Positions 8,284 to 16,425 of a DNA stretch of 64,000 bases are shown in pieces. The position numbers were made by a program, and so were the translations under genes. Each line of letters begins with the position of its first letter. Positions within the stretch are counted from its first letter, which is position 1. A model generated the notes under the pieces. That model did not search any database. It was given only the letters and a program-made list of their open reading frames with translations, and was not told where the DNA came from. The stretch is from [Clostridium] symbiosum (GTDB lineage: Bacteria > Bacillota > Clostridia > Lachnospirales > Lachnospiraceae), in NCBI GenBank assembly GCA_036419695.1, contig CP143946.1, positions 786,501-850,500 on the forward strand, given 5' to 3'.

Positions 8284-8395
8284 AGCATGCTGAAATTATT
8301 AAAGGTAAGCTAATTGTTAGCATGCTAGATAAAGCTTGTATGTATGATAATCTTTTTTTTCTCTTTCGTCAATGTACAGATTGCATAATATGGAA
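8284..8395 (-). promoter_or_regulatory. Orphan promoter-operator module resembling the acd promoter
   Basis: Contains AGCATGCT (8284-8291), TAGCATGCTA (8318-8327), and on the minus strand TTGACG (8367-8372), 17 bp and TATCAT (8344-8349). The order and much of the sequence match the acd promoter region (about 3770-3880): CATGC-GAAATT-TTA, the decamer, AGCTTGYAT, a T-rich stretch, then GTCAATRTACA. The nearest gene in its direction is crt, more than 500 bp away, so a gene may have been lost here, or it may provide a second crt start. Confidence 0.55.
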
Positions 8396-8720
8396 AACGG
8401 TTTATTGTGAATAGTTACGATGATGTACCGGCGCAGAGCGCCCGAAAGTCCGCGTTATAATCCTAAAAAAGGGCCGATTATTGATATATTAATATCACAG
8501 TTATAAATCATGGTGAATAACAGGAGAAAAGGTCTGTCCAAAATCTCACATAGTCGTGTTACTATTTAGTAATAACGCAAAAGAAACCGGGGGAAAAGTA
8601 AAAAATATGTTAAAAAAATTGTGCAAAATTGCCAGAGGGGCTGAAAAACCGGCAAAAAATCATCGCTAAAACCGTGTTAAGAAAGCATTATAAAAAGTTT
8701 ATAAATTCATTGATAATTAT

Positions 8721-8749
8721 TTGACAGGACACTTCAAGAGTGATAAGAT
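8721..8749 (+). promoter_or_regulatory. Butyrate operon promoter
   Basis: TTGACA (8721-8726), a 17-bp spacer and TAAGAT (8744-8749). The -35 is perfect consensus, fitting a highly expressed operon. Translation of the first gene starts at 8819 after AAGGAGGA. Confidence 0.8.
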
Positions 8750-8818
8750 AGAGTTACTATCAATCTATGCAATTGTTTTATTTACGTGGCAAGTCATTTT
8801 TTAAGGAGGAAATTTGAT

Positions 8819-10003
8819 ATGTCAAAGAAAGTCGTAATAGCAAGTGCATGCCGTACCGCCGTAGGTTCCATGGGCGGTCAGCTCAGCACAGTGCCGGCAG
8901 CCGAAATGGGTGCTGTCGTTATTAAAGAAGCACTGAAGAGAGCTGGCGTAGCACCGGAACAGGTAGATCACGTTTACATGGGCTGTGTAATCCAGGCCGG
9001 CCTTGGTCAGAACGTGGCTCGTCAGATGTCTATCAAAGCAGGACTTCCTATTGAAGTTCCGGCAGTGACAATGAACGTTGTATGTGGCTCCGGTTTACAT
9101 TGTGTAAACGCAGCAGCACAGATGATCGTTGCAGGTGACGCTGACATCGTAGTAGCAGGCGGCGCGGAGAACATGTCCGCAGCACCATATGCGTTAATGA
9201 ACGCACGTTACGGCTACCGTATGAACAACGCTCCAATGATCGACACCATGGTAAATGACGCCCTGTGGGATGCCTTCAACGGTTATCACATGGGAATCAC
9301 CGCAGAGAATATCTGCGACAAATGGGGCATTACAAGAGAAGAGCTTGACGAGTTTGCAGCAGCCAGCCAGCAGAAGGCATGCGCAGCACGTGAAGCAGGC
9401 AGATTCAAAGACGAGATCGTTCCGATCGAAGTCAAGAAGAAAAAAGAAACTGTCATTGTTGATACCGACGAAGGCCCGCGTGCAGGTACAACAGTAGAAA
9501 CACTTGCTAAACTTCGTCCTGCATTTAAACCAGACGGCGGACGTGTTACGGCAGGTAATGCTTCCTCTATCAACGACGGCGCAGCAGCAGTAGTTGTTAT
9601 GAGCGAAGAAAAAGCAAAAGAACTGGGAATCAAACCAATGGCTACCTGGGTTGCAGGCGCACTTGGCGGCGTTGATCCTACTATCATGGGTATCGGCCCT
9701 GTAGCAGCTACCAACAAGGTTCTCAAGAAAACAGGCATGAAAGTTGAGGACTTCGACCTGATCGAAGCAAACGAGGCATTCGCTGCACAGTCCATCGCAG
9801 TTGCCCGTGATTTACACTTCAACACCGACATCCTGAACGTAAACGGCGGAGCTATCGCCATTGGACATCCGGTAGGAGCTTCCGGATGCCGTATCCTTAC
9901 TACATTGTTATACGAGATGCAGAAACGGGACGCTAAGAAAGGTCTCGCAACACTTTGTATCGGCGGCGGCATGGGATGTGCCACAATCGTTGAGAGAGAC
10001 TAA
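8819..10003 (+). CDS. thlA: Acetyl-CoA C-acetyltransferase (thiolase)
   Basis: Condenses two acetyl-CoA to acetoacetyl-CoA, the first step of butyrate synthesis. The 394 residues start at the ATG after AAGGAGGA; an upstream in-frame ATG at 8786 has no ribosome site. The thiolase signatures are complete: nucleophile Cys89 in [29 protein letters not shown] with the catalytic His, and the C-terminal CIGGGMGC with the second Cys. It is the first gene of thl-crt-hbd-bcd-etfB-etfA. A hairpin after its stop (10026-10048) may tune expression relative to the downstream genes. Confidence 0.96.
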   Translation: MSKKVVIASACRTAVGSMGGQLSTVPAAEMGAVVIKEALKRAGVAPEQVDHVYMGCVIQAGLGQNVARQMSIKAGLPIEVPAVTMNVVCGSGLHCVNAAAQMIVAGDADIVVAGGAENMSAAPYALMNARYGYRMNNAPMIDTMVNDALWDAFNGYHMGITAENICDKWGITREELDEFAAASQQKACAAREAGRFKDEIVPIEVKKKKETVIVDTDEGPRAGTTVETLAKLRPAFKPDGGRVTAGNASSINDGAAAVVVMSEEKAKELGIKPMATWVAGALGGVDPTIMGIGPVAATNKVLKKTGMKVEDFDLIEANEAFAAQSIAVARDLHFNTDILNVNGGAIAIGHPVGASGCRILTTLLYEMQKRDAKKGLATLCIGGGMGCATIVERD

Positions 10004-10025
10004 GCAGTTTAAATAACCGGAATCT

Positions 10026-10048
10026 GTGGAGGGGGACAACCCCTCCAC
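10026..10048 (+). other. Intercistronic hairpin after thlA
   Basis: GTGGAGGGG (10026-10034) pairs with CCCCTCCAC (10040-10048) over a short loop, with flanking CCGG/CCGG that can extend it. No T-run follows, so it is more likely an mRNA stability or processing element than a full terminator. Confidence 0.55.
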
Positions 10049-10099
10049 GCTCCGGCTGTTTCTGGTTTAACTACATAATTATGTAAGGAGATGATGGCA

Positions 10100-10876
10100 A
10101 TGGGGTTTGTTGATTACGAAGAGGATGGATACGTTGGCATTATGACCATCAACCGTCCCAAAGCACTCAATGCGTTAAATGAAGATGTGTTAAAGGACAT
10201 CGAAGCTGCTTTTGATGCAGTGGATCTTTCCAGAATCAGAACCATTATCCTGACAGGCGCAGGGGAGAAATCCTTTGTGGCCGGAGCTGACATCGCTGCC
10301 ATGAGCACGATGACAAAGGCTGAGGGTGAAGCATTTGGCAAATTCGGCAATGATATTTTCCGTAAGATCGAGACCTTCCCGATTCCGGTAATTGCGGCAG
10401 TGAACGGATTCGCGCTTGGCGGCGGCAATGAGCTTGCCATGAGCTGTGACATCCGCATCTGTTCCGACAATGCGATGTTCGGACAGCCGGAAGTTGGCCT
10501 TGGAATCACACCGGGATTCGGCGGCACTCAGAGACTGGCCCGTCTGATTGGTGTAGGAAAAGCGAAAGAGATGGTTTACGGCGCCCGGAACATCAAGGCG
10601 GATGAGGCGTACAGACTGGGACTTGTCAATGCGGTTTATACACAGGAAGAACTGATGCCGGCGGCAAAGAAGCTGGCGGCAGGCATCGCAAAGAATGCTC
10701 CTATTGCAGTGAGAAATTCTAAGAAAGCGATGAACGAAGGACTTCAGGTTGATATGGATCAGGCTATCGTCATTGAGGAAAAGGCATTTGGCGACTGCTT
10801 CGAGACAGAGGATCAGAAAGAAGGCATGACCGCGTTTCTCGAGAAACGGAAAGTGGAAAATTTCAATAACAAATAA
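10100..10876 (+). CDS. crt: 3-hydroxybutyryl-CoA dehydratase (crotonase)
   Basis: Dehydrates 3-hydroxybutyryl-CoA to crotonyl-CoA in the butyrate pathway. It has crotonase motifs AGEKSFVAGADIAAM, Glu111 in GGGNELAMSCD and Glu131 in GQPEVGLGI, then TPGFGGTQRLARL. Three in-frame ATG codons occur at 10091, 10094 and 10100. AAGGAG ends at 10090, so only the third has normal ribosome spacing (9 nt) and gives the usual 258-residue length. The product differs clearly from the accessory crotonase at 7007-7798. The gene lies 25 nt upstream of hbd within the operon. Confidence 0.94.
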   Translation: MGFVDYEEDGYVGIMTINRPKALNALNEDVLKDIEAAFDAVDLSRIRTIILTGAGEKSFVAGADIAAMSTMTKAEGEAFGKFGNDIFRKIETFPIPVIAAVNGFALGGGNELAMSCDIRICSDNAMFGQPEVGLGITPGFGGTQRLARLIGVGKAKEMVYGARNIKADEAYRLGLVNAVYTQEELMPAAKKLAAGIAKNAPIAVRNSKKAMNEGLQVDMDQAIVIEEKAFGDCFETEDQKEGMTAFLEKRKVENFNNK

Positions 10877-10901
10877 CAGTGTAAAATCAGGAGGATTTGT
10901 C

Positions 10902-11738
10902 ATGAAAGTTGGTATTATTGGTGCGGGAACAATGGGTTCCGGTATTGCCCAGGCTTTTGCCCAGGTAGATGGTTACGAAGTATGTTTATGTGATATTAAT
11001 GAAGAATTCGCCGCAAACGGCAAAATGAGAATTGCAAAGGGATTTGAGAAACGTGTTGCAAGAGGCAAGATGGATAAGGAAACGGCTGACAAAGTCCTTG
11101 CCAAAATCCACCCAGGTGTGAAGACAATCTGCGCTGACTGCGATCTGGTAGTTGAAGCAGCAATCGAGGATATGGAAATTAAAAAACAGACCTTCAGAGA
11201 ACTGGCTGCAATCTGCAAACCGGAGTGTATCTTCGCAACAAACACATCCTCTCTGTCCATCACGGCAATCGGCGCAGGACTTGACAGACCGGTAGTAGGT
11301 ATGCACTTCTTTAACCCGGCTCCTGTTATGAAGCTGGTAGAGGTAATCGCCGGACTGAACACACCGGAAGCGACTGTCGACAAAGTAAAAGCAATCTCAG
11401 AAGAAATCGGAAAGATCCCGGTTCAGGTAGAGGAAGCCGCAGGTTTCGTAGTAAACAGAATCCTGATTCCGATGATAAATGAAGCTATCGGCATTTATGC
11501 TGAGGGCGAAGCAACTGTAGAAGGCATCGACACAGCTATGAAGCTGGGTGCAAGCCATCCGATGGGACCGCTGGCCCTGGGAGATCTGATTGGCCTTGAC
11601 GTAGTACTTGCCATCATGGAAGTATTACAGGCTGAATCCGGAGATCCGAAGTATCGTCCGCACCAGCTCCTTCGTAAGATGGTCCGCGGCGGAAAGTTAG
11701 GACAGAAATCCGGCGAAGGCTTCTATAAGTACAATTAA
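10902..11738 (+). CDS. hbd: 3-hydroxybutyryl-CoA dehydrogenase
   Basis: NAD(P)H-dependent reduction of acetoacetyl-CoA to 3-hydroxybutyryl-CoA. At 278 residues it has the normal single-function length. The Rossmann motif GIIGAGTMGSGIAQAF is at the N-terminus; the catalytic stretch MHFFNPAPVMKLVEVI and the C-terminal domain (NRILIPMINEAIG, GASHPMGPLALGDLIGLD) are intact. AGGAGG precedes the ATG at good spacing. It is the third gene of the butyrate operon. The accessory module on the other strand has no hbd of its own. Confidence 0.96.
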   Translation: MKVGIIGAGTMGSGIAQAFAQVDGYEVCLCDINEEFAANGKMRIAKGFEKRVARGKMDKETADKVLAKIHPGVKTICADCDLVVEAAIEDMEIKKQTFRELAAICKPECIFATNTSSLSITAIGAGLDRPVVGMHFFNPAPVMKLVEVIAGLNTPEATVDKVKAISEEIGKIPVQVEEAAGFVVNRILIPMINEAIGIYAEGEATVEGIDTAMKLGASHPMGPLALGDLIGLDVVLAIMEVLQAESGDPKYRPHQLLRKMVRGGKLGQKSGEGFYKYN

Positions 11739-11813
11739 TGAATTATTTGAACCGCATCAGGCGTGCCTAAGCCGCCTTTAAGCGCTATATAAGAAAATGA
11801 TGGAGGAATAGAC

Positions 11814-12968
11814 ATGGATTTTACATTAAGTAAAGAGCATGAAATGGCGAGGAAGTTATTCCATGACTTCGCCGAAAAAGAAGTAAAACCTTTAGCACAG
11901 GAAGTTGACGAGACAGAACATTTCCCGACAGGCACCGTTGAGAAAATGCAGAAACTGGGCTTCATGGGAATTCCGGTTCCGAAGGAGTACGGCGGACAGG
12001 GCTGCGATCCGTTAACATACGCTATGTGTGTTGAGGAGCTTTCAAAGGTTTGCGGTACTACAGGCGTTATCGTATCCGCACATACCTCTCTTTGCTGTGA
12101 CCCAATCCAGACCTACGGTACTGAAGAGCAGAAACAGAAATTCCTGGTTCCCCTTGCAAAAGGTGAGAAATTAGGTGCTTTCGGTTTAACAGAGCCAGGT
12201 GCTGGTACAGATGCACAGGGGCAGCAGACAAAAGCTGTTTTAGATGGTGACGAGTGGGTACTTAACGGTTCCAAAATCTTCATCACAAACGGTAAGGAAG
12301 CTGATGTCTATGTAATCATCGCTGTAACAGGTATTAAAGAAGATGCAAGAGGAAGAAAGAAAAAAGAAATCTCTGCATTTATCGTAGAAAAAGGAACTCC
12401 AGGATTTACCTTCGGAACGAAAGAGAAGAAGATGGGTATCCGTGGTTCAGCAACATATGAGCTGATCTTTACAGACTGCAGAATCCCGAAGGAGAACCTC
12501 TTAGGACAGCAGGGTAAAGGCTTTGGTATCGCTATGCATACTCTGGATGGCGGACGTATCGGTATTGCCGCTCAGGCACTCGGCCTTGCAGAGGGCGCTC
12601 TCGACAGAACCGTTGAATATGTTCAGGAAAGAAAACAGTTCGGCCGTTCCATCGGACAGTTCCAGAATACACAGTTCCAGTTAGCTGATATGGCTACAAA
12701 AGTTAAAGCGGCTCAGCTCCTTGTTTACAGAGCAGCTATGGCTAAGAAGACACAGAAAGTTTATTCTGTAGAAGCAGCTATGGCTAAATTATACGCAGCA
12801 GAGGTTGCTATGGAAGTAACAACCAAGGCTGTTCAGCTTCACGGCGGTTACGGCTACACAAGAGAATACGATGTAGAGCGTATGATGCGTGATGCTAAGA
12901 TTACAGAGATCTACGAAGGAACATCTGAAGTTCAGAGAATGGTAATTTCTGCTTCCCTGTTAAAATAA
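11814..12968 (+). CDS. bcd: Butyryl-CoA dehydrogenase
   Basis: Reduces crotonyl-CoA to butyryl-CoA. In clostridia the enzyme works as a complex with EtfAB and couples NADH oxidation to ferredoxin reduction by flavin bifurcation (established for the Bcd-Etf family). The 384 residues show GLTEPGAGTDAQG, RKQFGRSIGQFQNTQ, HGGYGYTREYDVERMMRDAKI and TEIYEGTSEVQ with the catalytic Glu368. It is followed at 70 nt by etfB and etfA in the standard order. Codon use is that of a highly expressed gene, with many GCT/GCA/GTA codons. Confidence 0.96.
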   Translation: MDFTLSKEHEMARKLFHDFAEKEVKPLAQEVDETEHFPTGTVEKMQKLGFMGIPVPKEYGGQGCDPLTYAMCVEELSKVCGTTGVIVSAHTSLCCDPIQTYGTEEQKQKFLVPLAKGEKLGAFGLTEPGAGTDAQGQQTKAVLDGDEWVLNGSKIFITNGKEADVYVIIAVTGIKEDARGRKKKEISAFIVEKGTPGFTFGTKEKKMGIRGSATYELIFTDCRIPKENLLGQQGKGFGIAMHTLDGGRIGIAAQALGLAEGALDRTVEYVQERKQFGRSIGQFQNTQFQLADMATKVKAAQLLVYRAAMAKKTQKVYSVEAAMAKLYAAEVAMEVTTKAVQLHGGYGYTREYDVERMMRDAKITEIYEGTSEVQRMVISASLLK

Positions 12969-13038
12969 GATTTCCAGGCAATAGATTTTAACGTATCTCA
13001 ATTATGAGAAAAAAACAAGAATAAGGAGTGAACATACC

Positions 13039-13830
13039 GTGAAAATAGTAGTTTGTATTAAACAGGTTCCGGATACCAAAGGCGGAGTTAAATTTAATCC
13101 TGATGGTACTCTTGACAGAGGCGCAATGCTTACAATCATGAACCCAGACGACAAAGCTGGTCTGGAAGCAGCCCTCCGTTTAAAAGATCAGTATGGCGCA
13201 GAAGTTACCGTAGTTACGATGGGTCTTCCAAAGGCTGAAGAAGTTCTTCGTGAGGCTATGGCTATGGGCGCAGACAATGGCGTTTTAGTAACAGACAGAG
13301 TATTAGGCGGCGCAGATACATGGGCAACATCCCAGACAATTGCAGGCGCTATCCGCAATATGGAGTATGACTTAATCATCACAGGCCGTCAGGCTATCGA
13401 TGGTGATACGGCACAGGTTGGACCGCAGATCTCCGAGCATCTTGGAATCCCGGTAATCAGCTATGCTCAGGAAATAAAAGAGATCAATCTCGAAGACAAA
13501 TATATCGTTGTTGAGCGTCAGTATGACGACAGATATCATGTTGTTAAAGCTCAGTTACCATGCTTACTCACAGCTCTTGCAGAATTAAATGAGCCGCGTT
13601 ACATGACTCCAGGCGGAATTTTCGATGCTTACAGCAAAGAAATCACTGTTTGGGGAAGAAATGACCTGAAAGACGTAGAAGATTCCAACTTAGGTTTAAA
13701 AGGTTCTCCAACTCAGATCGCTAAGGCTTCCGATAAAGTCAGAAAGGGCGCCGGCGAGCATGTAACTTTAGACCCGGCAGCTTCCGCAGATTACATCGTA
13801 AGCAAACTGGCAGAAAAACACGTTATTTAA
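13039..13830 (+). CDS. etfB: Electron transfer flavoprotein beta subunit (Bcd partner)
   Basis: Beta subunit of the Etf that works with butyryl-CoA dehydrogenase. The 263 residues are full length: MKIVVCIKQVPDTKGG at the start, TGRQAIDGDTAQVGPQ in the nucleotide-binding region and ERQYDDRYHVVKAQLPCLLTAL after it. Translation begins at GTG 13039 after AAGGAG; no better ATG is nearby. It is separated from etfA by only a few codons of leader. Compared with the accessory EtfB at 1166-1882, all signature loops are conserved, consistent with the bifurcating type. Confidence 0.95.
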   Translation: MKIVVCIKQVPDTKGGVKFNPDGTLDRGAMLTIMNPDDKAGLEAALRLKDQYGAEVTVVTMGLPKAEEVLREAMAMGADNGVLVTDRVLGGADTWATSQTIAGAIRNMEYDLIITGRQAIDGDTAQVGPQISEHLGIPVISYAQEIKEINLEDKYIVVERQYDDRYHVVKAQLPCLLTALAELNEPRYMTPGGIFDAYSKEITVWGRNDLKDVEDSNLGLKGSPTQIAKASDKVRKGAGEHVTLDPAASADYIVSKLAEKHVI

Positions 13831-13857
13831 AAATCAAAGAAAAGAGTGGTGAATAAG

Positions 13858-14910
13858 ATGAACTTAGAAGCATATAAGGGAGTATTTGTCTTTGCACAGC
13901 AGGTTGATAACGTAATCGGCGGTATCGCATTCGAGCTGATTGGCAAAGGAAAAGAATTAGCAAAAGACTTAAACACAGAAGTAACAGCTGTTTTAGTTGG
14001 TTCCGATGTAAAAGGCCTTGCAGATCAGCTGGCTGAATACGGCGCCGACAAAGTAATCGTTGTTGACGATCCTGAGTTAAAAGAGTACAGAACTGAGCCA
14101 TACACACACGCTCTTGCATCTGTAATCGAGAAATATAAACCGGAAATCTTCTTAATTGGTGCTACAGCAATCGGCCGTGACCTTGGACCTCGTGTTTGCG
14201 CAAGAATCCATACAGGTTTAACAGCTGACTGTACACAGCTTGATATCGGTGACTTCCCAATGAACCCGATTCCTGGAAGAGAGACAAAACATAATCAGTT
14301 ACTGATGACACGTCCTGCATTCGGTGGTAACACAATCGCTACTATCGCCTGCCCGGAATTCCGTCCTCAGATGGCAACCGTACGTCCAGGCGTTATGAAG
14401 AAAGCTCCGAAGGTAAAAGGCGCTAAAGCTGTAGTTGAAGAGTTCAACCCAGGATTTACACCAAACAACCAGTACGTAGAAATCCTTGACATCGTTAAGG
14501 CTGTAACTGATACTGTAGATATCATGGACGCTAAGATCCTCGTATCCGGCGGACGTGGAATGGGAAGCCCGGAAAACTTCAAGATCCTTGAAGACCTTGC
14601 TGAAGCAATCGGCGGAACAGTAAGCTGCTCCCGTGCAGTTGTAGATGCAGGCTGGAAACCGAAAGATTTACAGGTAGGCCAGACAGGTAAGACAGTTCGT
14701 CCTAACGTTTACTTTGCAATCGGTATCTCAGGCGCTATTCAGCATCTTGCAGGTATGGAAGAGTCCGATATCATTGTTGCCATCAACAAAGATGAGACAG
14801 CTCCTATCTTTGATGTAGCTGACTACGGCGTAGTAGGCGATCTGAACAAGATTGTTCCTTTCTTAACAGAGAAGATCAAAGAAGCAAAAGCTGCTGCAAA
14901 AGAGAACTAA
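13858..14910 (+). CDS. etfA: Electron transfer flavoprotein alpha subunit (Bcd partner)
   Basis: Alpha subunit carrying FAD in its C-terminal domain: SGGRGMGSPENF, CSRAVVDAGW, QVGQTGKTVRPN, ISGAIQHLAGM and INKDETAPIFDVADYGVVGD. The ATG at 13858 gives 350 residues; GTG codons at 13846 and 13849 in frame are possible but lie inside the probable ribosome site. It is the last gene of the thl-crt-hbd-bcd-etfBA operon, closed by a strong terminator 11 nt after the stop. Confidence 0.95.
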   Translation: MNLEAYKGVFVFAQQVDNVIGGIAFELIGKGKELAKDLNTEVTAVLVGSDVKGLADQLAEYGADKVIVVDDPELKEYRTEPYTHALASVIEKYKPEIFLIGATAIGRDLGPRVCARIHTGLTADCTQLDIGDFPMNPIPGRETKHNQLLMTRPAFGGNTIATIACPEFRPQMATVRPGVMKKAPKVKGAKAVVEEFNPGFTPNNQYVEILDIVKAVTDTVDIMDAKILVSGGRGMGSPENFKILEDLAEAIGGTVSCSRAVVDAGWKPKDLQVGQTGKTVRPNVYFAIGISGAIQHLAGMEESDIIVAINKDETAPIFDVADYGVVGDLNKIVPFLTEKIKEAKAAAKEN

Positions 14911-14920
14911 TCAGCAGATT

Positions 14921-14980
14921 TAATTAAAAAAGCACCGCAGACCATCTGTGAAAACAGGGTTTGCGGTGCTTTTTTAATTA
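14921..14980 (+). terminator. Butyrate operon terminator
   Basis: A perfect 19-bp stem runs from 14921-14939 to 14962-14980. The core AGCACCGCA/TGCGGTGCT is flanked by A6 and T6 tracts, giving a strong Rho-independent terminator for the operon; with symmetric tracts it can work on both strands. Confidence 0.92.
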
Positions 14981-15017
14981 ACAGCTATTTACCTGTTACC
15001 TTTGCTTGGAATAACTT

Positions 15018-15047
15018 TTGGAAATAAAAAAGGGCCGATAGTATAAT
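15018..15047 (+). promoter_or_regulatory. Promoter of the M24 gene
   Basis: TTGGAA (15018-15023), an 18-bp spacer and a perfect TATAAT (15042-15047), about 48 bp before the ATG. Confidence 0.6.
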
Positions 15048-15094
15048 TGGCTTATCAAAGGAACCAATGAACTGCTGCAAAGGAGGCAGGAGAA

Positions 15095-16285
15095 ATGATG
15101 TCAGTTAAAAAATATGTGGAAGCAAGAATAGAACGTCTGAAAAACAGGATGGTTGAACAGGGGTTGGATGCGGTGATTATCCAGAAACCGGAGACAGTCT
15201 TTTATTTCAGCAATTTCAATCCGGTTATCAACAGCCATCCTGCCTTTGTGGTGGTCTGCCCGGACAGAGCGCCCTGTCTGCTGGTACATGCACTTCGAAT
15301 GGAACACGCGAAGGAAGAAGGAGCGCTTGACTGCGTGGAGATTTACGGAAAATGGGGAGATAAAGTTTCATTGGCCTTAAAACCGGCCGATGCGTTCAGA
15401 GAACTGCTCGGCCGGGAGAATATGAGAATCGGAATGGAGCTTGATCACATCAATGTAGAGTTATACCGTGAAATAACCGTGAAGCTGCGGCCGAGCGAAA
15501 TTATTTCCATATCGTATATGACAAGTATGATGAAAGTCATTAAGGACGAATATGAAATCGGTTGTATCAGGAAGTCGGCCCAACTGGTTGATATGGGAGT
15601 GAAAACTGCGATTGAATACATCAGCCAGGGATATTCGGAGGCGGAGGCATCCACCGAGGGGCAATATGCGATGAGAAGGCTGTGGCATGAAAAGTTACCC
15701 GATGCGGAGGTGTGCGGATTCGGGACATCGGAAGGAGGCATGATCGACAGTCTCCATGTGTGGTGCCTGTCGAACGGGCATATTGCCTATGGCTGCGACT
15801 GTCCCAAACATTACCATCCACATGACGGAGATCTTACTCTTCCCATGGCATGGGCGAAGACAGACGGGTATCATGCTGAAAATGAAAGAACGGTTATGGT
15901 TGGACGTCCCGATTCGTTCAGACAAAAAGCATACGATGGAATGCTGAGAGCCAGAGAATGCATTTTTCAGATATTAAAGCCGGGAGCGGTTTATGAAGAA
16001 CTCTATTGTGCGGCTGCCCGGATTTATACGGAGTATGGATTTGGAAATATACTTCCCGGCCGTGTCGGCCATGGGATTGGCTGCTCCGCCCATGAATTTC
16101 CATCAATCGAGAGGGGGAACAAGCTCACGCTTCAGCCGGGGATGGTGATCACGGTGGAGCCCGGGCTGATGGACGAGTCCTGGGGAGGGGTACGCCATTC
16201 CGATACGGTACTGATAACGGAGAATGGCTATGAGAGGCTGACCAGACTAGAGATGGGAGAAATTACCATACAAATCAAAAAATAA
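15095..16285 (+). CDS. M24-fold (creatinase/prolidase-like) protein with altered metal site
   Basis: The 396 residues have the creatinase N-domain and the pita-bread C-domain of M24 peptidases. True metallo-members carry D, D, H, E, E ligands. Here the matching positions read Met251 (in GDLTLPMAW), Glu262 (in GYHAENERT), His326 (in GHGIG), Glu355 (in TVEPGL) and Ser369 (in GVRHSDT), so at most three of five ligands remain. Creatinase and ectoine hydrolase are M24-fold enzymes that work without metal, so this is probably an amidinohydrolase or amidohydrolase-like enzyme, not an aminopeptidase. It is convergent with the LysR gene and near an AbgT transporter and a C45 amidase, suggesting a shared amide substrate. 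Confidence 0.82.
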   Translation: MMSVKKYVEARIERLKNRMVEQGLDAVIIQKPETVFYFSNFNPVINSHPAFVVVCPDRAPCLLVHALRMEHAKEEGALDCVEIYGKWGDKVSLALKPADAFRELLGRENMRIGMELDHINVELYREITVKLRPSEIISISYMTSMMKVIKDEYEIGCIRKSAQLVDMGVKTAIEYISQGYSEAEASTEGQYAMRRLWHEKLPDAEVCGFGTSEGGMIDSLHVWCLSNGHIAYGCDCPKHYHPHDGDLTLPMAWAKTDGYHAENERTVMVGRPDSFRQKAYDGMLRARECIFQILKPGAVYEELYCAAARIYTEYGFGNILPGRVGHGIGCSAHEFPSIERGNKLTLQPGMVITVEPGLMDESWGGVRHSDTVLITENGYERLTRLEMGEITIQIKK

Positions 16286-16371
16286 TCTGTGATATACTCT
16301 TATTGTAATTGTATGCAAATCAATACTGGACTCCCGCCCGGGCGGGGAAAACCGGATTATCAGGAACAAAA

Positions 16372-16408
16372 AGCGGAGGCTGTAAAAAAACAGTCCTCCG
16401 TTATTTTG
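16372..16408. terminator. Bidirectional terminator between M24 and lysR genes
   Basis: GCGGAGGCTGT pairs with ACAGTCCTCCG across an A-rich loop, with AAAAA before and TTATTTT after. It lies between convergent genes and can serve both. Confidence 0.75.
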
Positions 16409-16425
16409 TATTATCATGTCTGTTT

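Larger units (their letters stand above)
7799..8818. other. 1-kb divergent regulatory gap
   Basis: No convincing gene is seen between the minus-strand crt and the plus-strand thiolase; the longest open frames have no ribosome site or family features. The gap is AT-rich and holds the crt and thl promoters, three GCATGC palindromes, an orphan promoter-operator module at 8284-8395 and a 28-bp direct repeat (7877-7904 and 8492-8519). A hairpin pairs CTCCGC with GCGGAG near 8101-8119. Confidence 0.6.
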
